From positions 57,769 to 121,768 of the forward strand of contig JAEWAF010000038.1 of the NCBI GenBank assembly GCA_023391815.1: 64,000 nt of DNA, in the 5' to 3' direction. Position numbers and translations under genes: made by a program. Below, piece after piece: positions 1 through 9,107 of the stretch (its first letter is position 1; each line of letters begins with the position of its first letter). Under the pieces are notes generated by a model, which saw only the letters and a program-made list of their open reading frames with translations, ran no database searches and was not told the DNA's origin. The stretch is from Pseudomonadota bacterium. GTDB lineage: Bacteria; Pseudomonadota; Gammaproteobacteria; Steroidobacterales; Steroidobacteraceae.

Positions 1-1
1 G

Positions 2-727
2 TCGAAGGAAGAGCTGCTGGCGCTGAATCCGGCCTTCAATCACTGGGTCACCGATCCGGACGGCCCGCACCAGATCCTGGTCCCGATCGATCGTCACGAG
101 CGCTTCAAAGAAGGCATCGCGGCCCTGCCCCCGACCGAGCGCGTGCGCGTCGTGTATCACCGCGTCCGTCGCGGCGACACGCTCGGCGGCATCGCCGACA
201 AGTACAACATCTCGGTCGCGGCGTTGAAGAGCACCAACAAGATTCGCGGCACTATGATTCATCCGGGGCAGGAACTGCTGATCGCCGCGGCGCCAAAGGG
301 CATGAAGCTGCCGAGCGAAGCACAGCTCGCCTCGTATGAAGAACCCGCCCCGAAGCGGGCCCGCACGCCTATGGACAAACATGTCGTGCGCGCAGGTGAC
401 ACGCTGTGGAGCATCGCGAAGACGCACGGGGTGAGCATGGATCGTCTCGCTAAGGGCAACAATCTGGACAGCGACGACACCCTCTCGGTCGGCCAGGTGC
501 TCTCGATTCCAGGGACCGCCAAACTTGCAACCACCGATAGCAGCACCGTGGCGCGCTCCACCACTTACGTGGTTCGCCGCGGCGACTCGCTCTCCACCAT
601 CGCCACCAAGTTCCGCGTCCGACTCACCGACCTGCTCGGCTGGAACAACCTGAAGAAAGGCAGCGTCATCAAGCCGGGCCAGCGCCTGGTGATGTACATC
701 GAAGATCGCCGCCGCGCCGGCATCTGA
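2..727 (+). CDS. mltD: Membrane-bound lytic murein transglycosylase D, C-terminal part (partial)
   Basis: The reading frame enters from the left edge, so only the last 241 residues are visible. They begin with the end of the transglycosylase domain (KEELLALNPAFNHW, then a segment ending in ILVPID). Three LysM peptidoglycan-binding repeats follow, each with the (V/R)RxGDTLxxIA start and a PGQxL end, at roughly residues 50-95, 125-170 and 190-235 of the fragment. Lytic transglycosylases of this family cleave the glycan strand to 1,6-anhydromuropeptides at the outer membrane. The catalytic Glu lies upstream and cannot be checked. A six-base G/C stem at 737-762 follows the stop but has no T-run. 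Confidence 0.93.
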   Translation, partial: SKEELLALNPAFNHWVTDPDGPHQILVPIDRHERFKEGIAALPPTERVRVVYHRVRRGDTLGGIADKYNISVAALKSTNKIRGTMIHPGQELLIAAAPKGMKLPSEAQLASYEEPAPKRARTPMDKHVVRAGDTLWSIAKTHGVSMDRLAKGNNLDSDDTLSVGQVLSIPGTAKLATTDSSTVARSTTYVVRRGDSLSTIATKFRVRLTDLLGWNNLKKGSVIKPGQRLVMYIEDRRRAGI

Positions 728-815
728 CCTTTCCGGGGAGGGGCCGCCGCCGCGGACCCTCCTGTTCCGCCGTATCCGTTAAACTACGCTCCAGTTTTGT
801 TCACCGGAGCGATTC

Positions 816-1604
816 ATGGCATTCCTCGCAGGCAAACGCGCCCTCATCATCGGACTGGCGACCGAGCGTTCCATCGCCTACGGCATTGCTCAGGCCATGA
901 AGCGTGAAGGCGCGGAACTGGCGTTCAGCTACCAGGAGCGCTTCAAGGATCGCGTCGAGAACATGGGCAAGGAGTTCGGCGCCGCCTCCGTGTTCGAAAT
1001 GGACGTGGCCAGCGACGAGAGCATCGCCGCCGGCATCGAGACGCTCAAGAAGACCTGGGACAAGCTCGACATCATCGTTCATGCCGTGGCCTTTGCGCCG
1101 TCGGATGCGATTCGCGGCGGCTTCGTCGAATCGACCACGCGCGAAAACTTTCGCATCGCGCACGACATCTCCAGCTACAGCCTGACCGCCGTCATCAAAG
1201 CGGCCGAACCGATGCTCGAAGGGCGCGCCGGATCCATCCTCACCCTCACCTATCTCGGCGCGGTTCGCTCGCTGCCGAGCTACAACGTGATGGGTCTGGC
1301 GAAGGCGAGCCTGGAAGCCGGCGTTCGTTTCCTCGCGGCGGATCTCGGCCCCAAAGGCATTCGCGTCAACGGCATTTCGGCCGGTCCGATCAAGACGCTC
1401 GCGGCCGCCGGCATCGGTGGCTTCCGCAAGATGCTCAGCCATGTCGCGTCGATCGCGCCGCTGCGTCGTAATGTCACGATCGAAGACGTGGGCAATACCG
1501 CCGCATTCCTCGCCTCCGATCTGTCGGCCGGCATCACCGGCGAAATCATCTACGTCGATGCCGGCTTCAGCACGGTCGGCATGAGTTTCCCTGAAGGGGA
1601 TTGA
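816..1604 (+). CDS. fabI: Enoyl-[acyl-carrier-protein] reductase (NADH), FabI
   Basis: This 262-residue short-chain dehydrogenase-like protein performs the last reduction of each fatty-acid elongation cycle, trans-2-enoyl-ACP to acyl-ACP. The FabI-type nucleotide loop GLATERSIAYG is at residues 13-23. The catalytic residues fall on E. coli numbering: Tyr146 (LTYLGA), Tyr156 and Lys163 in SYNVMGLAKAS (Y-x6-K). Length matches the family. GGAG lies seven bases before the ATG. FabI is the triclosan and isoniazid-class target, and the sequence shows a classic FabI, not FabV or FabK. The gene ends at a strong bidirectional terminator shared with ppiD. Confidence 0.97.
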   Translation: MAFLAGKRALIIGLATERSIAYGIAQAMKREGAELAFSYQERFKDRVENMGKEFGAASVFEMDVASDESIAAGIETLKKTWDKLDIIVHAVAFAPSDAIRGGFVESTTRENFRIAHDISSYSLTAVIKAAEPMLEGRAGSILTLTYLGAVRSLPSYNVMGLAKASLEAGVRFLAADLGPKGIRVNGISAGPIKTLAAAGIGGFRKMLSHVASIAPLRRNVTIEDVGNTAAFLASDLSAGITGEIIYVDAGFSTVGMSFPEGD

Positions 1605-1649
1605 TCCGAACGGTCGACCTTTCCGATCCCGAAGGCGATCTCGAATAAA

Positions 1650-1688
1650 AACGCCGCGGCTTCTTACGAAGACCGCGGCGTTCTTTTT
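1650..1688. terminator. Bidirectional intrinsic terminator between fabI and ppiD
   Basis: AACGCCGCGG (1650-1659) pairs perfectly with CCGCGGCGTT (1673-1682), followed by CTTTTT on the plus strand. On the minus strand the stem is followed by TTTTATT. It therefore serves both the rightward fabI transcript and the leftward ppiD transcript. Confidence 0.9.
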
Positions 1689-1756
1689 ACGGGTGGAATC
1701 GCCGGCGACGTTTGTTTCCGTGCCGGCGAAATCCTTGATGAGTTAACGCGGCTGCG

Positions 1757-3652
1757 TTATTCGAAGACCTTGTCGTTGCGAACGATGTCCGCGTTGCGCT
1801 GAGCTTCTTCGACGTAGGCCGTGAGCTCTTCGTTGCCTGCGCGCACTTCGGCCTGACGGCGACGCGCCGCGCGTTCCTGCTCCGACTCCTTGTCCGCCTC
1901 GCCACTGCGAACCTGCGTGACGGCGACCACAGCGTAGTTGCCATCGTCGGTGGTGACGCCGGACACATACGGCTTCGCCTCGGAAAACTCCGACTTCGAT
2001 GCCTGGAACACCGTGCGCAACACGGCGGGCGGCGCGATCGTGTCATCGCGCGTGACGAAGCGTTTGCCGACCGGCTTCAATCCCAACGCGCTCAACGAAT
2101 CCCAGCTCTCGCCTTTCTGCAGTCGAGCAACGGCGTCCGCACCCTTCGCCGCAGCGGCTTCGCGAGCCGCCTGCGCGCGCAGACGCGATTCGATCTGAGT
2201 TCGGACTTCGGCCAACGGACGCGGCTCGGCCTCTTTGTGACCGGTCACGCGCAACACCACCGCCTTGTCTTCACCCACCGCGACCAGCGGGCTGTTCTGA
2301 CGACGGTCCAGCACGTCTTCACTGAAGGCCGCATCGATCACACCCTTGTCGGCACCGAACTCGCCGCCGCCATCGCGGGTGAATCCTTTGATCTCATGCA
2401 GCTGCAGGTTCATCGACTTCGCGACCGTATCGAGCTCGGTCAACGCCGCGAACGCCGCGTCCGCCATCTTCTGCGAATCGTCGTAGAACGCCGTCTGCGC
2501 GCGGTCCTTGCGATATTCCGCTTCGACTTCGACACGCGCCTCGTCGAAGGTCTGCCGACGCCCGGCCTCGACGTTTTCCAGCTTCAGCACGTGGTAGCCG
2601 AACTGAGTCTTCACCGGGCCGCGGATCTCGCCGGGCTGCATGCTGAACAACGCGTCTTCGAACGGCCCGACGAACATGCCCTTCTGCGCCCAGCCCAGGT
2701 CGCCGCCCTGCGCGGCCGAGCCCGGATCCTTGGAATTCTCCTTCGCGAGCTGCGCGAAATCCGCGCCGGCTTTGGCCTTGTCGGTGAGCTCCTGCGCTTT
2801 CTTCTGCGCGGCGGCGTCGTCCAGACCGTCGGTCGCGGTGATCAGAATGTGCTGGGCCTTGCGGCGTTCGGGCGTCTCGAATCGATCCTTCACCTGCTCG
2901 TAGTAATCCTTCAGCGCCTGTTCGCTCACATCGACCTTGGCTTCCGCCTGTTCGCGCGTCAGCTCGATGTATTGCAGATCCACCGTCTCGGGCAGCAGGA
3001 AATCCTTGGTGTTCTGCTCGTAATACTTTTGGATCTGCTCGTCGGTGACCTTCACCGAGGGCAGAAAGTCGTTCGACGCGATCAGCACGTAATCGACTTC
3101 GCGCTGCTGCTTCTCGAGCGCATACCGACGCTCCAGCTCGTAGGGCGCGGCGAACGCCGAGTCGACCACACCTTTCTGCAACTGTTCGAGCAACAGATCG
3201 CCCTGCAGCTGCGATTCGAACCGCGCCTCGGTCAAGCCGTTCTGGCGAAGCAGGCCGTTGTAGCGGTCCGCGTTGAACTTGCCGTCGACCTGGAATTCAG
3301 GGATTTCCATGACGCGCCGGGCCAGCGCCTCGTCGCTCACCTTGTAGCCGAAGCTGTTGGCGCGCTGGGTGAGCAGCGCCTGCTGAATGTATTGGTCGAG
3401 GATCGCCTGCTGTTGAGCCTTGGCCATCTCCGGCGGCAGCTCGTTTCGCAGCATCTGCTGCAACTGGGACTGGCGGCGCTGCCAGGCCTGGCGCACGGTT
3501 TCGACCGGGATGCGCTCGCCATCCACCTTGGCCGCGAACGCGGCGTTGGTCGACTGGAAGTCGATGCCCCAGAACACGAACACGACGGCAATGGCGCCGA
3601 GGAAAATTCCGGCAACCCAGCCGGTGATCTTGTCGCGGATGGTTTGTAGCAT
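1757..3652 (-). CDS. ppiD: Peptidyl-prolyl cis-trans isomerase / periplasmic folding chaperone PpiD
   Basis: This 631-residue protein is inner-membrane anchored through one N-terminal helix (about residues 12-32, TGWVAGIFLGAIAVVFVFWG), with the rest in the periplasm. The order is a SurA_N-like chaperone region with the Gln-rich helix after the anchor, a parvulin rotamase domain at about residues 260-365 (RKAQHILI, SKDPGSAAQGGDLGW, FGYHVLKLE), and a long C-terminal chaperone arm. PpiD acts beside SecYEG on proteins leaving the translocon. Length agrees with the family (about 620). It lies downstream of the glycosylase gene on the same strand and ends at the shared terminator. A GAGG-type site precedes the ATG. 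Confidence 0.94.
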   Translation of the reverse strand: MLQTIRDKITGWVAGIFLGAIAVVFVFWGIDFQSTNAAFAAKVDGERIPVETVRQAWQRRQSQLQQMLRNELPPEMAKAQQQAILDQYIQQALLTQRANSFGYKVSDEALARRVMEIPEFQVDGKFNADRYNGLLRQNGLTEARFESQLQGDLLLEQLQKGVVDSAFAAPYELERRYALEKQQREVDYVLIASNDFLPSVKVTDEQIQKYYEQNTKDFLLPETVDLQYIELTREQAEAKVDVSEQALKDYYEQVKDRFETPERRKAQHILITATDGLDDAAAQKKAQELTDKAKAGADFAQLAKENSKDPGSAAQGGDLGWAQKGMFVGPFEDALFSMQPGEIRGPVKTQFGYHVLKLENVEAGRRQTFDEARVEVEAEYRKDRAQTAFYDDSQKMADAAFAALTELDTVAKSMNLQLHEIKGFTRDGGGEFGADKGVIDAAFSEDVLDRRQNSPLVAVGEDKAVVLRVTGHKEAEPRPLAEVRTQIESRLRAQAAREAAAAKGADAVARLQKGESWDSLSALGLKPVGKRFVTRDDTIAPPAVLRTVFQASKSEFSEAKPYVSGVTTDDGNYAVVAVTQVRSGEADKESEQERAARRRQAEVRAGNEELTAYVEEAQRNADIVRNDKVFE

Positions 3653-3741
3653 GTGAGGAGCGGGATATATCCCTAAGCGATTGATTCCGAACGACTTGCC
3701 GGGCGCGCCAGGCGGCCGCGGGCCGCGATAGTAACACGTAC

Positions 3742-4551
3742 TTATTTATAGGCGGGATCGGCGGCCCGAAGGCCCTTTGCCCGCCCGGCACGGGCGGCCC
3801 GCCGGACGGGCGCCGGCGAATAGCGGGTCTGACAACGCTCGCAGAAGAAAGTGCGCCGGTCGGTGGTGCCGAGATAGGCGCGATGGAGCTTGATCTCACA
3901 GCGTGGGCACATGCCCTTGTTATGCACCAGCCAGTGTTTCCTCAGCACGAACTGACGCTTCCACTCGAGGAACTGAAAGCTGTAAGTCCGCGCCTCCTCC
4001 ACCATCCTGCGCAGCTTGGCCGGCGGCAGCGCGCCGACTTTGGAGCACGGATGCACGCGGATCCGGAACAGCACCTCGTTCTTGATGATATTGCCGACAC
4101 CGGCGAACACGTTCTGGTCCAGCAACGCGTCGCAGACCAACGTGTCCGGCATGGCTCGCAGCTTCTTGCGAGCGGACGCCGCGCTCCAGGCATCGGACAT
4201 CACGTCGCCGCTCCAATCGTAGGTGCTATCGAGACTGCCTTCGAGATAGCGCACCGAGCAGGCGTAGAAATTCAGTTCCTGCCCGCGCGCGAAACGCAGG
4301 CCGAGGCGGATCGGCTTGTCGGGCTTGCGTTCGTTGATGCAGTAACGGCCGAACATCAACAAATGAATTCGGACCGTGAAGTCGGGGAACTCGATCAGGA
4401 AATGTTTGCCCCAGGTGCGCAACGAGACGATGCGCTGCCCGACCAGACGCGACTTGTCGATCTTCGAGTTGCCCTCGGCGGCCAGCACGCGCTTGCCTTT
4501 GAATATCTGCGCCTGCTCGCGCAGGATGATCAGCGATGGACCTTCAGGCAT
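3742..4551 (-). CDS. Fpg/Nei-family DNA glycosylase (endonuclease VIII-like)
   Basis: A 269-residue base-excision repair bifunctional glycosylase/AP lyase. The start was placed at the ATG giving MPEGPSL, because the nucleophile of this family is the Pro after the removed Met, followed by Glu. An AGGGG site lies just upstream, and the longer frame would bury the nucleophile. The helix-two-turn-helix shows as LLDQNVFAGVGNIIKNE. A C-terminal zinc finger (CPRC ... CERC) is present. The MPEGP start and overall layout favour Nei (oxidised pyrimidines) over Fpg (8-oxoguanine), but I cannot separate the two firmly. Confidence 0.9.
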   Translation of the reverse strand: MPEGPSLIILREQAQIFKGKRVLAAEGNSKIDKSRLVGQRIVSLRTWGKHFLIEFPDFTVRIHLLMFGRYCINERKPDKPIRLGLRFARGQELNFYACSVRYLEGSLDSTYDWSGDVMSDAWSAASARKKLRAMPDTLVCDALLDQNVFAGVGNIIKNEVLFRIRVHPCSKVGALPPAKLRRMVEEARTYSFQFLEWKRQFVLRKHWLVHNKGMCPRCEIKLHRAYLGTTDRRTFFCERCQTRYSPAPVRRAARAGRAKGLRAADPAYK

Positions 4552-4620
4552 GACCCCTGAATAATCATTCGAGCCCGCCAAGGTTCCGAGCGCACCGTTG
4601 CGGGCTGCCGCAACTCGAGT

Positions 4621-6291
4621 TCAATGCTCCAGGCGGGCATGCGGCCCGAGCGTCGTGCCGACGAAACCGCCTGCCACTTCGGTGCTGAGAATCGAGCCGT
4701 CGTCGTTCTCGAGCAGAGGCTGCCAGCCACCGGCGTCATAGAAGAAGGAGTGGCTGCGACCTTGGCCGGCGATCTTCAGCTTGATGTCGGCGTCGACGGA
4801 TTGCTTCAACGTGGCTGCCGCGATTTGCTTCACGGTCTCCCCGTTCTTTTTTTCCAAAAAGACTTGCACGGCATCGCCAGTGCGACGCGCGCCCAGAAAG
4901 TACCAATGCTGGCCGTTTTGGAATGCCGCGATCCCGGCGGCGACGCCCGGCTCCTTCGGGAGCCGCAGCACGGTGCTGGCATCGAATGTGAGATGTTGCT
5001 GGCGCCGGCCGAGATAAGCGGGATTGCCTTTGCCATCGAGACGCTCGCTGGTCGGCTCGATCTTCAGCCGGCCGGGCTGGGCCGTGAGATCGAACCACTG
5101 CCGTTGTGGCGACCGCACTTGCAACCATTCCGAATTCAATTCGCGCCGATCGAACTCGTCGCGCCAGGTGAAATTGCCGGTCAGCGGCGGGACATCGCGA
5201 TGAATGTTCGACAACTTCGGCGCGGCTGCGAGGTAAGGAATGGGCTTGCCGGGCTCCAGAATCGTCGGCCAATCGTTCTTCCAGGTCACGGGCAGCAAAT
5301 AGGTTTCGCGCCCGGTGTGATAGTTCACGCCGTCGTAGGGTCGCGAAGCCAGAAACGTCGCCCACCAGCTGCCATCGGGCGCTTCCACCAGATCGGCATG
5401 ACCGGCGTTGATGATGGGATTCGCGCGGTCCTTGGCCAGATCCCGTTGCGTCAGAATCGGATTGTTCTCATACGGAACGTAGGGTCCCCACACCGACCGT
5501 GAGCGCAGGATCACTTCGGAATGATTCACGCTCGTGCCGCCTTCGGCGCACATCAGGTAGTACCACGCTCCGCGTTTGAACAGGTGCGGCCCTTCGATCC
5601 AGATGGGTTGCTTGGACAGATCCACGCCGCCATTGAGCAACACACGACGCGGACCGATGAGCTTCATCCGCTGCAGATCCAGTTCCTGCATCCAGATCGC
5701 TCGATGGCCCTCGTATCTGGGTTTCTCCGCCGGCGCTCCATTGTTGAGGACGTACGCCTTGCCGTCGGAGTCCACGAACAACGACGGATCGATACCGTCG
5801 ATCTCGGGAAGCCACACCGGATCCGACCATGGACCGGCGGGATTTTTCGCCGTGCTGATGAAGTTGCCGCCGCTGTCCACCAGAGTGTTCAGGACATAGA
5901 ACACACCGTCGTGATGGTGAATGGCTGGCGCGAACACGCCGCGCGAGATATTCAAACCATCGAAGCGCAGCTGCGACGGCCGATCGAGCACGTGCCCCAG
6001 CAGCCGCCAATGCACCAGGTCGCTGCTTTCGAACACCGGAATGCCCGGGAAATAGGTGAAGGTCGAGTTCACCAGATAGAACTTGTCACCGACCCGGGTG
6101 ACGCTCGGATCGGGATAGAAGCCGGCGAGGATGGGATTGCGATAACTGCCGGCCGGCAGCGACGTTGCAAAGACCGCATCCTTGCCGGTGTATTCGAACC
6201 AATCGAAAGAAACAGTCGGTTCCGCTCGCGCGAGCCACGGAACGAGCAAGAGTGCCGCGAGCGCGAACCGATTCCTTGTCAATTTGCTCAT
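4621..6291 (-). CDS. Glycoside hydrolase family 43 (beta-xylosidase / arabinofuranosidase-like), secreted
   Basis: A 556-residue enzyme with a signal peptide (KLTRNRFALAALLLVPWLARA). The N-terminal five-bladed propeller carries the GH43 acid residues: Asp in GFYPDPSV, Asp in IDGIDPSLF and Glu in IEGPH. From about residue 360 there is a concanavalin-like C-terminal domain of the type found in GH43 beta-xylosidases (FTWRDEFDRRELNSEWLQVR). It should release xylose or arabinose from plant xylan oligosaccharides in the periplasm or outside. No other hemicellulose gene lies nearby. A strong stem-loop stands just before its ribosome-binding site. Confidence 0.9.
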   Translation of the reverse strand: MSKLTRNRFALAALLLVPWLARAEPTVSFDWFEYTGKDAVFATSLPAGSYRNPILAGFYPDPSVTRVGDKFYLVNSTFTYFPGIPVFESSDLVHWRLLGHVLDRPSQLRFDGLNISRGVFAPAIHHHDGVFYVLNTLVDSGGNFISTAKNPAGPWSDPVWLPEIDGIDPSLFVDSDGKAYVLNNGAPAEKPRYEGHRAIWMQELDLQRMKLIGPRRVLLNGGVDLSKQPIWIEGPHLFKRGAWYYLMCAEGGTSVNHSEVILRSRSVWGPYVPYENNPILTQRDLAKDRANPIINAGHADLVEAPDGSWWATFLASRPYDGVNYHTGRETYLLPVTWKNDWPTILEPGKPIPYLAAAPKLSNIHRDVPPLTGNFTWRDEFDRRELNSEWLQVRSPQRQWFDLTAQPGRLKIEPTSERLDGKGNPAYLGRRQQHLTFDASTVLRLPKEPGVAAGIAAFQNGQHWYFLGARRTGDAVQVFLEKKNGETVKQIAAATLKQSVDADIKLKIAGQGRSHSFFYDAGGWQPLLENDDGSILSTEVAGGFVGTTLGPHARLEH

Positions 6292-6302
6292 GTGGATCCC
6301 AT

Positions 6303-6328
6303 CGGGCGCCTGACCATCCAGGCGCCCG
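6303..6328 (-). promoter_or_regulatory. Perfect 10-bp stem-loop before the GH43 start
   Basis: CGGGCGCCTG (6303-6312) and CAGGCGCCCG (6319-6328) form a perfect stem with a six-base loop, eleven bases upstream of the GH43 ATG. There is no T-run on either strand. It may end DUF2277 transcription inefficiently, or sit in the GH43 leader and affect translation. Confidence 0.6.
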
Positions 6329-6366
6329 TAAGTTACCTCAGAGCACGAGCGATTGTGCGGACTTCT

Positions 6367-6642
6367 TCAGGCCTTGGCGCCGAACCGGATGGCGTTACGC
6401 GCCCGGGCCCGCTCGGCCTCGATCTCACGATTCTTCGGCTCGGCATTCGTCGTCATCGACCGGATCAAGGTGCGCGCGGCGGCCGCCACCTCCTCCACCG
6501 CGCGTTCGAAAGCCGCTTCGTTGGCCTTCGAGGGAATCGTGAAGCCGCTGAGCTTGCGAACGAACTGCAACGACGCGTCGTGAATCTCGCTGTCCGTTGC
6601 CGGCGGCTCGAAATTGAACAGGGTCTTGATGTTCCGACACAT
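6367..6642 (-). CDS. DUF2277 family protein
   Basis: A 91-residue small cytoplasmic protein. It begins with the family signature MCRNIKTLFNFEPPAT and continues as an Ala/Glu/Arg-rich helical tail. DUF2277 proteins have no established function. It lies 38 bases downstream of the DUF1428 gene on the same strand, probably one transcript. Confidence 0.85.
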   Translation of the reverse strand: MCRNIKTLFNFEPPATDSEIHDASLQFVRKLSGFTIPSKANEAAFERAVEEVAAAARTLIRSMTTNAEPKNREIEAERARARNAIRFGAKA

Positions 6643-6680
6643 GTTTCACTCACTCCGTCCGCGCGCCGCCGGCGCCTCGC

Positions 6681-7034
6681 TCACATACTGAACAGCATTT
6701 CGAAACCGCCGAAAATCATACGCTTTCCGTCGATCGGCATCTCCTTGAACATTTCCTTCAGGCGCGGATCCGCCATCACTTTGGCATTGATCGCGTCCCG
6801 CTGCTGGCGGGATTCGTAGGTGATCCAGGAGAAGACCACGGTTTCCTCGGGCTTCACCTGCACGGCGCGCGGAAACGAGGTGAGCTCGCCATAGGGAACG
6901 TCGTCGGCGACGCATTCGACGTAGCTCAACGCGCCATGACTCTTCCACACCTCGCCGGCGATCCGGGCCTTCTCTTTATATACCTGCACCTGATCCTTGG
7001 GCACGGGCACGACGAAACCGTCTACATAAGCCAT
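6681..7034 (-). CDS. DUF1428 (YbaA-like) dimeric alpha-beta barrel family protein
   Basis: A 117-residue cytoplasmic protein starting MAYVDGFVVPVPK, the usual start of DUF1428 (E. coli YbaA) proteins, and containing FSWITYESRQQRDAIN and a GKRMIFGGFE end. The ATG at 7034 has AGGAGAG upstream, so the longer frame was not used. The fold belongs to the ferredoxin-like dimeric alpha-beta barrel group. The biochemical role is unknown. Confidence 0.88.
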   Translation of the reverse strand: MAYVDGFVVPVPKDQVQVYKEKARIAGEVWKSHGALSYVECVADDVPYGELTSFPRAVQVKPEETVVFSWITYESRQQRDAINAKVMADPRLKEMFKEMPIDGKRMIFGGFEMLFSM

Positions 7035-7216
7035 CTGGGCTCTCCTGTCGGTGAAAGTGCTCCAAGGACGCGCCAGCGGACCGGAATCCGACAACTGCTT
7101 CACATTTTTTCGTGACACGCGGTTGTCGGCGCAAAAGTCAACTGCCTTGACGGGACATGGACCACGAGCAGGCCGCGTGCGAGCCTGCGCGTATCCTATT
7201 TCCGTGCAGGGAACCC

Positions 7217-8275
7217 ATGAAAAAAGCGTGCGCGTTGTTGCTGCTCACTTGCGTCGGCACCTCGTTGGCGGCGGCCCAGGGCATCGAAGGCGAGAAGTGG
7301 AAGGTCACCAACACCATGCAGATGGGTGGCATGACCATGCCGGGCCAGACCTCGGAGATCTGCAAGCAGCCGGGTCAGGACTCCGAGCCGCCGGTCCGCA
7401 CCGACGACAGCTGCCAGATCTACGACATGAAACGCAGCGGCAACGTCCAGAGCTTCAAAATGCGTTGCACCGGCGAGAATGCCGCCGAAGGCGCCGCGCA
7501 GCTCACTTACCTCACGCCCGATCATTACAAGGGCAAGATGGAAATCACCACCGGCGGCGAGACCATGGTGATGAACTACGAGGGCCAGAAGCTCGGCAAG
7601 TGCGACGGCAGTGAAGCGAATTTCATGGCCAAGAGAATCCAGGCCGACATGGAGCGCCAGCAGAAGCTGGCCGAGCAGCAGATGATCCAGCGTTGCCATG
7701 AAATGGCCGCCGAAGCGGAGAATCCCAACTTCCTCGTCCAGTGCAAGGACCCGGCCGACAAGCGCACCTATTGCGACAGCGTGCGCAAGCCGGAAAACTT
7801 CCGCCGGCTCGCGCAGGAAGAACGCCGCCGCACCCGCATTTCCAGCATTCCGAACGATCCTAGCAACAAGCCATTGACCGAGTCGGCGCGCGTCTGCGGT
7901 TTCTCGCTCGAACAGGAACGCGATGCGATGTGCAAGCTCGCCGAGCAGAAGAACGATCTGAACTTCATCGCGACCGAATGCCCGACTCAGGCCGCGGGTC
8001 TCGCCGCCGCCCAGTGTGCCGGCCGTCGCTACACCGCCATCAACGCGAAGTACCGTAGCTTCTGCTCCGAATATGCCAGCCAGCAGGATCAGCAGCAGCG
8101 CCAGTCGCGCCAGTCCGGAGGCGGAGAAGCGGGTCGCATGGATCCATCCTCGGGTCAGCAGGCGCAGGAGCAGCCGCAGGACCCAGAGCAGGAGCAGCCT
8201 CAGACCACCGGCGAGAAAGCCAAAGGTCTGTTCAACAAGGGCAAGAAGGCGCTGGGTGGCCTGTTCTCGAATTAA
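7217..8275 (+). CDS. Secreted DUF3617 family protein with long Gln-rich tail
   Basis: A 352-residue protein with signal peptide MKKACALLLLTCVGTSLAAA. The first 150 residues match the DUF3617 layout (EGEKWKVTNTMQMGGMTMPG, paired Cys around SEICKQPG, TTGGETMVMNYEGQKLG). The second half holds five or more Cys in spaced pairs, and residues 300-340 are low-complexity Gln/Pro/Glu. The start was set at the ATG after a GCAGGGA site. Function is unknown. DUF3617 proteins are common periplasmic proteins of Proteobacteria. The following peptidase gene overlaps its 3' end. Confidence 0.82.
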   Translation: MKKACALLLLTCVGTSLAAAQGIEGEKWKVTNTMQMGGMTMPGQTSEICKQPGQDSEPPVRTDDSCQIYDMKRSGNVQSFKMRCTGENAAEGAAQLTYLTPDHYKGKMEITTGGETMVMNYEGQKLGKCDGSEANFMAKRIQADMERQQKLAEQQMIQRCHEMAAEAENPNFLVQCKDPADKRTYCDSVRKPENFRRLAQEERRRTRISSIPNDPSNKPLTESARVCGFSLEQERDAMCKLAEQKNDLNFIATECPTQAAGLAAAQCAGRRYTAINAKYRSFCSEYASQQDQQQRQSRQSGGGEAGRMDPSSGQQAQEQPQDPEQEQPQTTGEKAKGLFNKGKKALGGLFSN

Positions 8276-9107
8276 TCGTCACATCGCGCGCCGATCATGG
8301 AGGCCAATCGTTGCCTCCGTGGTCGGCGCGTTGCTGTTGACGCTCGCCTCGCCCCTTCATGCGGAGGCGCCCGATCCTTACCCCTCGGCCGCGCGCAGTT
8401 ACCTGGTCGTACTGGATCAGCAGCCGCTCTGGCAACGAGCGCCGACCCAACGGCTGCAACCTGCCTCGCTCGCGAAGCTACTCACTGCGCTGGTCGTGCT
8501 GGACTCCGATTGGAATGCGGAACGTTGGATCGACGTGAGCAAGTACGCGGCAAGCGTCCCTCCCTCCCGCCTCGGCTTGAAGACTGGCGAACAGATCACC
8601 GCCGGCGCAGCCCTCGCCGCCATGCTGATTCGTTCCGCTAATGATGCGTGTCGAGCGCTCGTCGAAAGTGTGACTTCCGATCTCACGATGTTCAGATCGC
8701 GCATGAATGCGCGTGCCGCGCGACTGGGCATGCGCGATTCGAACTTCGTAGACCCCTGTGGTTTCGACGCGCCGGGCCAATTCACCACCGCCAACGATCT
8801 GCTGATGCTTGCTCGCGCCGCGCGCTCGCAGCCTCTCATCGCCCACCTCACGGCTCTTCCCGAAGCGCAGCTCACCACGCGCGCGGGCCGGGCGATCAAG
8901 TTTGTGAGCACGAATGCACTGCTCGGACGTCTGGAAGGCACCGAGGGATTGAAGACCGGCAATACTTCGCAAGCCGGACAATGTTTGATTGCGTACGTGC
9001 GGCGTCGAAATCATGACGTCTGGCTGATCATGCTCGGCGGCACCGAGCGATGGTGGCTGGCGCATGGAATGATCGAAGATGCGTTCGGCTCGATCCTTGC
9101 GAATTAG
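8256..9107 (+). CDS. Serine D-Ala-D-Ala carboxypeptidase/endopeptidase (PBP5/7-like)
   Basis: All three penicillin-binding-protein motifs are present: SxxK in PASLAKL, SxN in IRSANDA and KTG in GLKTGNTSQAG. This is a periplasmic peptidoglycan DD-peptidase of the S11 family (PBP5/PBP7-like). At about 283 residues it is short, ending soon after KTG with no C-terminal membrane-anchoring domain. No ATG fits. I favour the GTG at 8256, which has AAGAAGG upstream, overlaps the previous gene by 20 bases and gives an Arg-rich signal peptide ending LTLASPLHA. A GTG at 8319 is the alternative, so the start is uncertain. Confidence 0.85.
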   Translation: MACSRINRHIARRSWRPIVASVVGALLLTLASPLHAEAPDPYPSAARSYLVVLDQQPLWQRAPTQRLQPASLAKLLTALVVLDSDWNAERWIDVSKYAASVPPSRLGLKTGEQITAGAALAAMLIRSANDACRALVESVTSDLTMFRSRMNARAARLGMRDSNFVDPCGFDAPGQFTTANDLLMLARAARSQPLIAHLTALPEAQLTTRAGRAIKFVSTNALLGRLEGTEGLKTGNTSQAGQCLIAYVRRRNHDVWLIMLGGTERWWLAHGMIEDAFGSILAN